Part shown: positions 1-4,396 of the stretch, piece by piece
Layout of the letters: each line of letters starts with the position of its first letter
Position numbering within the stretch: the first letter of the stretch is position 1
Assembly: GCA_902476475.1 (NCBI GenBank)
Contig: CABSDO010000102.1
Coordinates: 1-6,475 of the forward strand
Direction: 5' to 3'
DNA from: an uncultured Collinsella sp.
GTDB taxonomy: Bacteria > Actinomycetota > Coriobacteriia > Coriobacteriales > Coriobacteriaceae
Length of the DNA: 6,475 nt
Notes under the pieces: generated by a model
What the model was told of the DNA's origin: nothing
Seen by the model: the letters and a program-made list of their open reading frames with translations, nothing else
Databases searched by the model: none
Made by a program: the position numbers and the translations under genes

Positions 1-69
1 TTCTAAATGAAGTACAAATCGAATGTTGGAGGTGTTATGAATGAAAAATAAGAAATTTCCATTTTCAGG
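1..69. other. AT-rich tail of foreign origin joined to proB
   Basis: These 69 bases hold only 20 G or C, against a clearly GC-rich neighbour, and the change is abrupt at about 69/70. Read leftward they stay open in the proB frame, but the residues they encode (starting PENGNF) do not resemble the continuation of a glutamate 5-kinase. Read rightward they hold a good ribosome binding site (GGAGG, 28-32), 8 bases before an ATG at 41-43 that begins MKNKKFPFSG and then runs into antisense proB. A second rightward frame ends at the TGA at 42-44, overlapping that ATG. This looks like the edge of a low-GC element or an assembly chimera. The sequence alone does not decide between them, and I recognise no terminal inverted repeat. 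Confidence 0.6.
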
Positions 70-537
70 CGCCGCCAGCGTGTCGTTGTCGCCAAACTTG
101 ATCTCGTCGACGGTGACGGTATCGTTCTCGTTGACGACCGGCACCACGCCCAGCTCCACCAGGCGCAGCAGGGCGTCGCGCGCGTGCAGGTAGGACGTGC
201 GGCGGGCCGTGTCGTGGCGCGTGAGCAGTACGAGCGAGGTGAGCAGGTCGCGCGCATGGAACTCCTCGTCGTAGGCCGACGAGATGATGCACTGACCGGC
301 CGAGGCGCAAGCCTGTAAGCTCGGAAGGTCGCCGACCGGCTTGCAGTCGAAGCCCAACACGGGATAGCCACAGGCAATAGCGCCCGAGCTCACCACGACC
401 AGACGCCAGCCGAGCTTGCGCAGCGCTGCGGCCTGATCGGCAAGTCCGCCGATAAAGGCGCGGATGACCTTGCCATCGGCGCCCACCACCGTGGACGAAC
501 CTATCTTTACCACCATCGTTTTATAAGAAGTCGTCAT
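1..537 (-). CDS. proB: Glutamate 5-kinase, N-terminal part; native sequence ends near 70
   Basis: Glutamate 5-kinase phosphorylates L-glutamate with ATP to gamma-glutamyl phosphate, the first step of proline synthesis in the cytosol. The protein starts MTTSYKTMVVKIGSSTVV. VVKIGSS (9-15) and VVVSSGAIACG (47-57) form the nucleotide and phosphate loops of the amino-acid kinase fold, and VVNENDTVTVDEIKFGDND (134-152) is the family signature. After residue 156 (LAA) the usual continuation of the kinase domain is replaced by an unrelated AT-rich frame that stays open to the window edge. About 156 of the roughly 370 residues expected are therefore present. The C-terminal half of the kinase and any PUA domain are missing. 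An in-frame TGA two codons upstream fixes the ATG at 537 as the earliest start. No good Shine-Dalgarno precedes it, and M8 at 516 is the alternative. The gene follows pncB by 79 bases, so it may be co-transcribed. If the junction is real, the gene is broken. Confidence 0.9.
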   Translation of the reverse strand, partial: MTTSYKTMVVKIGSSTVVGADGKVIRAFIGGLADQAAALRKLGWRLVVVSSGAIACGYPVLGFDCKPVGDLPSLQACASAGQCIISSAYDEEFHARDLLTSLVLLTRHDTARRTSYLHARDALLRLVELGVVPVVNENDTVTVDEIKFGDNDTLAAPENGNFLFFIHNTSNIRFVLHLE

Positions 538-616
538 ACGTCAAACCAATCAACTGTTCAGCGAACGGCCGAGCTGGCGGCCAAAGGAGCGTGACTCGCC
601 CCTACCGCCCAAGGAA

Positions 617-2122
617 TTAGTGAGCCCAGGGAAAAGCAGAAGCCGCGGCCATATTCTTGCGCACGAGCTCGTCGCGCACCTGAGCCAGGCCCTGCTCCAT
701 GCCCACCACATAGGTCTGCGGGTACAGGAAGCGCTTGAAAGCTGCATCCAGATGATCGAGCGCCCAAACACAGCGCTCGCGCGCGTCCTGGATGCTCTCA
801 CGCGGAGCCACCGCACTGCCATCGCGCACGATCGGCACCAGCAGCTCGCGATACTCAAGTTCGGACACGTCGGTCACCAGGGCAGCATCATTCACGGCCA
901 CGAGGGTATTGCCGCGCGCGGAGCCCTCCCCCGCCAGATGATCCTCGTCGTAGATCATGTCGCAGACCGGGCCGCCAAAGCCGTCGTAATAACGGCGCAC
1001 GCGTTGCACACCCGGGATCGTGCGCTTGTAGGGCTGCTCGGAGAGCTTGACCACCGGAGTCCATGGATCTGCCTCGCTCGCACGGCGGGCGGAAAGCTTG
1101 TACACGCCGCCCAGCGCCGGCTGGTCATAGCAGGTCGCGAGCTTGGTACCCACGCCAAAGCTGTCGATGGGCGCGCCCTGGTCGAGCAGCGACTGAATCG
1201 TGTACTCATCCAGATCGTTAGAAACCGAGATCCCCACATAGGGCAGGCCCTCGGCATCAAAACGGCCGCGGACATACTTGGACAGCTTGGCGAGGTCGCC
1301 AGAGTCGATGCGAATGGCCGACAGGCGCTCGCCCACCGCTTCCATCTCCTTGGCAACCGTAATGGCATGTTCACAGCCCTCGCGCACGTCATAGGTGTCG
1401 ATGAGCAGCGTACAGTTCTTGGGGCTCGACTTGGCAAAGGCGCGGAAGGCCTCGAGCTCGGAATCGAAGCTCATCACCCAGCTGTGCGCATGCGTGCCAA
1501 AGACGGGAATACCGTAGCGGCGGCCGGCGAGCACATTGGACGTAGAGGAGCAGCCGGCAACGTAGCTCGCGCGCGCAACGGCCAGGCCGCCATCGGGACC
1601 CTGGGCTCGGCGCAGGCCAAACTCCGCCACGGGGCGACCGTCGGCGGCGAGCACCACGCGCGCCGTCTTGGTGGCGACAAGCGTCTGAAAGCCGACGATG
1701 TTGAGCAGCGCCGTTTCGAGCAGCTGGCACTCCAGCGCGGAACCGGTGACGCGCACCATGGGTTCGCGCGGAAAGACGAGCTCGCCCTCGGGGACGGCGT
1801 CGATGTTTACATGTGCACGAAAATCGCGCAGGTAGTCGAGGAATGCAGGCTTGAACATCGCGCCGCCGGCCGGGGCCTGGAGTGAGGCGAGGTAGTCGAT
1901 ATCCTCGGGCGTAAAGCGCAGGTTCTCGACCAGCTCGGGCAGCTCGGCGGTGCCGCACATGACGGCATAGGCGCTGCCAAAGGGATGGTCGCGGTAAAAC
2001 GCGGTAAAACAACCCTGCTCATTGGCCTTGCCGCTCTCCCACAGGCCCTGGGCCATAGTGAGCTCGTACAGATCGGTGAGCATTGCAATGTCGGTGGGAT
2101 GAGAGATATCGGTCAAAGCCAT
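617..2122 (-). CDS. pncB: Nicotinate phosphoribosyltransferase
   Basis: This enzyme joins nicotinate to PRPP, with ATP hydrolysis, to make nicotinate mononucleotide, the entry point of the Preiss-Handler NAD salvage route in the cytosol. The 501-residue protein is of normal length for the family. The N-terminus has the typical MLTDLYELTMAQGLW (14-28), which aligns with the DxYxLTMaxa start of NAPRTases. FGTHAHSWVMSF (208-219) carries the histidine region that is autophosphorylated in characterised NAPRTases. AIRIDSGDLAKLSK (269-282) and FGVGTKLAT (322-330) are the phosphoribosyl-phosphate binding loops of the type II PRTase barrel. The ATG at 2122 has GAAAGG at 2130-2135, 7 bases upstream. 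The gene lies 81 bases after the small membrane-protein gene and 79 bases before proB, with no obvious terminator or promoter in either gap, so a shared transcript is plausible. Confidence 0.95.
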   Translation of the reverse strand: MALTDISHPTDIAMLTDLYELTMAQGLWESGKANEQGCFTAFYRDHPFGSAYAVMCGTAELPELVENLRFTPEDIDYLASLQAPAGGAMFKPAFLDYLRDFRAHVNIDAVPEGELVFPREPMVRVTGSALECQLLETALLNIVGFQTLVATKTARVVLAADGRPVAEFGLRRAQGPDGGLAVARASYVAGCSSTSNVLAGRRYGIPVFGTHAHSWVMSFDSELEAFRAFAKSSPKNCTLLIDTYDVREGCEHAITVAKEMEAVGERLSAIRIDSGDLAKLSKYVRGRFDAEGLPYVGISVSNDLDEYTIQSLLDQGAPIDSFGVGTKLATCYDQPALGGVYKLSARRASEADPWTPVVKLSEQPYKRTIPGVQRVRRYYDGFGGPVCDMIYDEDHLAGEGSARGNTLVAVNDAALVTDVSELEYRELLVPIVRDGSAVAPRESIQDARERCVWALDHLDAAFKRFLYPQTYVVGMEQGLAQVRDELVRKNMAAASAFPWAH

Positions 2123-2129
2123 GGGGCGA

Positions 2130-2135
2130 CCTTTC
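2130..2135 (-). promoter_or_regulatory. Ribosome binding site of pncB
   Basis: GAAAGG on the minus strand lies 7 bases before the ATG at 2122. It supports this start rather than an internal methionine. Confidence 0.6.
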
Positions 2136-2203
2136 GGATGCGTTGTGCAGAGGTTGAGGGTTGGCGAGGCGGGCGTGCGGGCATGGAGCCCAGCGCGAAC
2201 AGG

Positions 2204-2644
2204 CTAGTGCAGACCCATGCTGGTCAGGATCGTGTAGCCCATAAAGATGACAAACGCGATGAGGGCAAGGACAATGATGATTTTTTGAGCCGGCGCCATG
2301 CCGGGGATCTCGTTCTCGCCCGTGGGCTCCTTGGAGGTGACCATGCGCTGGGCAAAGGTCATCTCGTCACGGCTCGGTTTGGGCTCGACGGGCTTGGGAC
2401 GAGCGGCCCTTTTAGGCTGAGGTTTGGGTGCGGTGGGCGCGGGCTTCGCGGCGGCTGGCCTGGGCGCGGGGGCGACGTTCGCGGCGGCCTCCTCGGCCTT
2501 CTCGCGCTCGGCACGCAGGGCGGTCAGCTCCTCACGCTCGCGACGTGCCTCTTCCTGGGCCTCGCGGCGGGCCTTCTCGGCGCGGAGCTCTTCCAACTCG
2601 GCGCGTTCCTCGGCAGACAGTGGTTGGGACTCAAGCTTGGCCAT
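2204..2644 (-). CDS. Small coiled-coil protein with C-terminal membrane anchor, unknown function
   Basis: I do not recognise this 146-residue protein. Residues 11-56 are almost purely Glu, Arg, Ala and Leu with a heptad-like pattern and should form a charged alpha-helical coiled coil. Residues 57-91 are a Pro/Ala/Lys-rich linker. Residues 92-120 form a more conserved-looking block (DEMTFAQRMV, IPGMAPAQK). Residues 121-141 are a hydrophobic segment (KIIIVLALIAFVIFMGY) followed by only five residues. There is no signal peptide, so this looks like a tail-anchored single-span protein with its bulk in the cytosol. The ATG at 2644 is chosen because AAAGGG (2652-2657) sits 7 bases upstream; an in-frame upstream start at 2680 would fall inside the tRNA terminator. 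Only 18 bases separate that terminator's T-tract from the start, so expression probably comes from read-through or from the tRNA promoter. pncB follows 81 bases downstream. A role at the membrane, as scaffold or in division or envelope work, is only a guess. Confidence 0.8.
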   Translation of the reverse strand: MAKLESQPLSAEERAELEELRAEKARREAQEEARREREELTALRAEREKAEEAAANVAPAPRPAAAKPAPTAPKPQPKRAARPKPVEPKPSRDEMTFAQRMVTSKEPTGENEIPGMAPAQKIIIVLALIAFVIFMGYTILTSMGLH

Positions 2645-2651
2645 GGTACAG

Positions 2652-2657
2652 CCCTTT
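2652..2657 (-). promoter_or_regulatory. Ribosome binding site of the coiled-coil membrane protein gene
   Basis: AAAGGG on the minus strand is 7 bases before the ATG at 2644 and 5 bases after the T-tract of the tRNA terminator. It selects the 146-residue start over a longer frame. Confidence 0.6.
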
Positions 2658-2662
2658 CTTTT

Positions 2663-2694
2663 AAAAAAAGCCGCCGACACAATGTCAGCGGCTT
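2663..2694 (-). terminator. Intrinsic terminator after tRNA-Ala
   Basis: On the minus strand, AAGCCGC (2694-2688) pairs with GCGGCTT (2674-2668), and TGAC pairs with GTCA inside it across a single mismatch and a short loop. Seven T residues follow (2669-2663). This is a textbook Rho-independent terminator for the tRNA gene 14 bases upstream. It lies directly before the ribosome binding site of the next gene, so it may also work as an attenuator. Confidence 0.9.
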
Positions 2695-2708
2695 ATCAAA
2701 TCCAAGGG

Positions 2709-2781
2709 TGGAGACGAAGGGAGTCGAACCCTCGGCCTCTGCCATGCGACGGCAGCGCTCTCCCAACTGAGCTACGTCCCC
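2709..2781 (-). tRNA. tRNA-Ala (anticodon CGC)
   Basis: A full cloverleaf is visible on the minus strand: acceptor GGGGACG with CGTCTCC; D arm GCTC/GAGC with an 8-base loop; anticodon arm CTGCC/GGCAG with loop GTCGCAT; a 5-base variable loop; and T arm GAGGG/CCCTT with loop TTCGACT. The anticodon is CGC, which reads the alanine codon GCG, the codon expected to be used in a high-GC genome. The acceptor stem has the G3:U70 wobble that alanyl-tRNA synthetase recognises, and the discriminator base is A73, so the alanine assignment is secure. CCA is not encoded (the genome reads CCC after A73) and must be added by the CCA enzyme. Loop bases 32 and 38 are G and U, which can pair. The gene has its own promoter and terminator. 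Confidence 0.97.
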
Positions 2782-2794
2782 AGGACAAGTTGAT

Positions 2795-2822
2795 ATTTTA
2801 CCTACGGCTCGCCAACTGTCAA
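2795..2822 (-). promoter_or_regulatory. Sigma-70-type promoter of tRNA-Ala
   Basis: On the minus strand a perfect -35 TTGACA (2822-2817) is followed, after 16 bases, by -10 TAAAAT (2800-2795). The -10 ends 13 bases before the mature tRNA 5' end, leaving room for a short leader removed by RNase P. It may also drive the downstream genes when the tRNA terminator is read through. Confidence 0.85.
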
Positions 2823-2885
2823 CGCCCAATACCCAGTCTTTTTGGGACGAGGCTGTTTTGACTACTTTTCGAGCAAGCGATCCTC

Positions 2886-2924
2886 CCGATGATTTTTTAA
2901 TCCCCGCCCCAGAAATATCATCGG
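2886..2924. repeat. 8-bp inverted repeat after the radical SAM gene
   Basis: CCGATGAT (2886-2893) and ATCATCGG (2917-2924) are perfect complements across a 23-base spacer, starting 8 bases after the stop of the radical SAM gene. The position suggests a 3' hairpin for that transcript, but the loop is long and no T-tract follows on the minus strand, so it is not a standard intrinsic terminator. Confidence 0.35.
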
Positions 2925-2931
2925 CAAACGA

Positions 2932-3870
2932 CTACTTTGCACTGGTAAGGACGCCGGTGGTGTCGAACGCCGGGGTAAAGCTCTCGTCTACCGCTCCACC
3001 CTCTTGCCAGAACATCGTCGTAAAGCCCAAGTCGTCGGCATGATCGAGCACCTGCTCGTACTCCTCGCGCGTCACGGCGCGTGCCAACTCGCCGCCTTGC
3101 TCGCGCATGAGCGCATTGGGCGTGTACTGGTTCATGACCGAGATCGGCACATCGCCCACCGTCTGCCACACCAGGTCCAGCACGCGGCACGAATCGTCCG
3201 CATGACCCGGCAGCACCAGGTGACGCACGATCATACCGCGCTTCATGAGCCCCTCGTCGTCCACCAGCTCTCCCCCGCGGCGCTCGATCTCGCGAGCCAT
3301 CTGAGACAGGCCCGACACGGCCACGCGCGGATAATCCTTAATATGAGAAAGCGACTGCGCAAGCTCGGCATCGGCATATTTAAAGTCGGTGAGCCACACA
3401 TCAACCAGGTCACCCAGGGCAGCCACGGCACTCGCCCGCTCATAGCCGCTCGTGTTGTAGACGATCGGGATGTCCAGCCCGCGCTCCCGCGCTGCGGCAA
3501 TCGCGGCCGGCAGCAAGTGAGCATAATGCGTCGCAGTCACCAGGTTGATGTTGTTGGCGCCCTGGCCCTGCAGCTCCAGCATAATCTCGACTAGGCGCTC
3601 GGGCGTAATCTCAAGACCGAAATTGCCCGTCGAGATCTCGTGGTTTTGGCAGTAGACACATTTGAGCGAACAGCCGCTAAAGAAAATCGTGCCCGAGCCG
3701 GCCTCACCCGAGATGGGCGGCTCCTCCCACATATGGAGCGCCGCGCGGGCGACCTTAAGCGCGTCGTCGGCGCCGCACACGCCACGCGCGCCCTCGTCGC
3801 GTGCCGCGCCGCAACGGCGTGGACACAAATGGCAGGAGGGCGAAAAAAGTTCGGTCAACGACGTCGGCAT
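2932..3870 (-). CDS. PflX-like radical SAM protein (COG1313-type)
   Basis: The 312-residue protein carries the radical SAM cluster motif CSLKCVYC (67-74, CxxxCxxC), which binds a [4Fe-4S] cluster and S-adenosylmethionine. Upstream is a second cysteine group, CHLCPRRC (13-20) plus C32, typical of the PflX-like family related to pyruvate formate-lyase activases. Other family-like blocks are GQGANNINLVTATHY (102-116), VYNTSGYE (137-144), DVWLTDFKYAD (157-167), RHLVLPGH (216-223) and SVMNQYTP (244-251). It is predicted to be cytosolic, and its substrate is unknown. No glycyl radical enzyme or other obvious partner lies in the window. The ATG at 3870 is chosen because GGAG (3880-3883) sits 9 bases upstream; the in-frame TTG at 3885 would add five residues but overlaps that site. 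The gene is divergent from the structured RNA and wecA. It is preceded by a candidate promoter and followed by the tRNA unit on the same strand. Confidence 0.88.
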   Translation of the reverse strand: MPTSLTELFSPSCHLCPRRCGAARDEGARGVCGADDALKVARAALHMWEEPPISGEAGSGTIFFSGCSLKCVYCQNHEISTGNFGLEITPERLVEIMLELQGQGANNINLVTATHYAHLLPAAIAAARERGLDIPIVYNTSGYERASAVAALGDLVDVWLTDFKYADAELAQSLSHIKDYPRVAVSGLSQMAREIERRGGELVDDEGLMKRGMIVRHLVLPGHADDSCRVLDLVWQTVGDVPISVMNQYTPNALMREQGGELARAVTREEYEQVLDHADDLGFTTMFWQEGGAVDESFTPAFDTTGVLTSAK

Positions 3871-3879
3871 AAAAACATG

Positions 3880-3883
3880 CTCC
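3880..3883 (-). promoter_or_regulatory. Ribosome binding site deciding the radical SAM start
   Basis: GGAG on the minus strand, 9 bases before the ATG at 3870, favours this start over the upstream TTG at 3885, which has no such site. Confidence 0.5.
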
Positions 3884-3953
3884 AAAACAACGATTCAGCA
3901 GCTCAAACGCAAAAGCCCGGACCGCACAGACGGCTCCAAGCCCAAGGCGCCGT

Positions 3954-3998
3954 AATCGTCCGACACGATTTTTATAATGTCAAGACTGGAATCGACAA
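3954..3998 (-). promoter_or_regulatory. Candidate promoter of the radical SAM gene with a dyad at its start site
   Basis: On the minus strand TTGTCG (3998-3993), a 16-base spacer and TATAAA (3976-3971) make a plausible -35/-10 pair. A 6-bp dyad, AATCGT/ACGATT with a 5-base loop (3954-3970), lies where transcription would begin and could be an operator or a leader hairpin. An alternative reading uses the perfect TTGACA at 3983-3978 as the -35, but its -10 (GACGAT) is poor. The leader to the ATG would be about 94 bases and contains another imperfect dyad at 3930-3953. Confidence 0.45.
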
Positions 3999-4014
3999 AG
4001 TGCCGCTTTATGAT
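3986..4014 (+). promoter_or_regulatory. Candidate promoter of the structured RNA
   Basis: A good -10, TATGAT (4009-4014), ends six bases before the A at 4021, where the structured RNA appears to begin. The -35 is weak: CTGGAA (3986-3991) at 17-base spacing. It overlaps the -35 region of the oppositely directed radical SAM promoter. Confidence 0.45.
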
Positions 4015-4020
4015 GTAGGT

Positions 4021-4165
4021 ATTCCGCCCCCCGCGGAGCAACTGGGTGAACCGTCGCGTTTATTTAGGGAGCCCACACAGTCGTACCTAGTACAGGTATC
4101 CTTCGTTGTTAAGGACGCTGGAACAGTCGATGAGGGCACCCACCTGTTTTAGGTGGGTTCATTTT
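4021..4165 (+). ncRNA. ssrS: Structured small RNA, probable 6S RNA (SsrS)
   Basis: No gene frame explains this stretch, yet it is packed with helices. A 5' hairpin (TCCGC/GCGGA, 4023-4037) is followed by a long-range closing stem: TGGGTG (4043-4048) with CACCCA (4137-4142), continued by CGTCG (4052-4056) with CGATG (4128-4132). Inside are a large open region, a TACCT/AGGTA hairpin (4084-4098) and a TCCTT/AAGGA hairpin (4099-4115). It ends in an intrinsic terminator. A closing stem, a central bubble, an inner stem and a short hairpin beside the bubble match the design of 6S RNA, which binds the sigma-70-type RNA polymerase holoenzyme and mimics an open promoter. The GTGAACC, TTTAGGGAGCCC and GCACCCACCT strings resemble Gram-positive 6S RNAs as I recall them. 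About 145 bases is somewhat short for the family. Alternatives are a 5' regulatory leader or an undescribed small RNA. The identity is a judgement from memory and structure, not from a search. Confidence 0.5.
4138..4165 (+). terminator. Intrinsic terminator of the structured RNA
   Basis: ACCCACCT (4138-4145) pairs perfectly with AGGTGGGT (4151-4158) around a 5-base loop, followed by a U-rich tail (TCATTTT). The left arm overlaps the 3' strand of the RNA's closing stem, so the two helices exclude one another. Confidence 0.85.
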
Positions 4166-4177
4166 CGTAACGTGGGG

Positions 4178-4204
4178 GGTGGTTTTCATTTGCCGAAAAC
4201 CACC
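4178..4204. repeat. Perfect 10-bp dyad between the RNA and wecA
   Basis: GGTGGTTTTC (4178-4187) and GAAAACCACC (4195-4204) are perfect complements around a 7-base loop. No T-tract follows on either strand, so a DNA-binding operator or a leader/3' hairpin is more likely than a terminator. It starts 13 bases after the terminator tail. Confidence 0.6.
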
Positions 4205-4396
4205 ATTACAGCCCATATGGATCCCCGCCGGTATCCCGACAAGCCATCGACAACATCCCAATATCTGGTAAGCGCGTGATTATCGCTGCATGCAATTCCA
4301 TGCACCCCCCGTGGTCGAGTATCATGGTTCGGCTATGCCCTTTGCGCATGGCGTTCTTCTGACCTTTTCCTTCGACGCTTGGCGGTTTTTAGATTC
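4205..4396. other. Spacer upstream of wecA, with one short dyad
   Basis: These 192 bases must hold the wecA start signals. I find no convincing -35/-10 pair. The only clear structure is TGCATG (4287-4292) and CATGCA (4299-4304), a perfect dyad with a 6-base spacer that could be an operator. A short frame starting inside this spacer near 4290 lies out of frame with wecA, overlaps it, and has no family signature, so I do not count it as a gene. Confidence 0.4.

Noticed and set aside
567..582. GGCCG/CGGCC hairpin in the pncB-proB gap
   Set aside because: Only a 5-bp stem with no T-tract on the minus strand, so I do not call it a terminator.
620..1885. Long plus-strand frame of 421 codons across pncB
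   Set aside because: It is antisense to a full, motif-complete pncB, and its composition (many His, Arg and Ala) is what GC-rich codon bias produces in the opposite frame.
1985..2770. Plus-strand frame of 261 codons across the coiled-coil gene and tRNA
   Set aside because: It runs antisense through a terminator and a tRNA, and its Gly/Leu-rich product is the mirror of the Glu/Ala-rich coiled coil.
2833..2847. CCCA/TGGG mini-hairpin with a T-rich loop upstream of the tRNA promoter
   Set aside because: Four base pairs only, and the T-run is in the loop. It is too weak to call.
4041..4060. T-box-like string (TGGGTGAACCGTCGCG, similar to the AGGGUGGNACCGCG core)
   Set aside because: It sits near the start of the RNA rather than just before the terminator, lacks the exact core, has no visible specifier stem upstream, and the next gene (wecA) is not an amino-acid or tRNA-charging gene. 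trpS is 1.6 kb further on.
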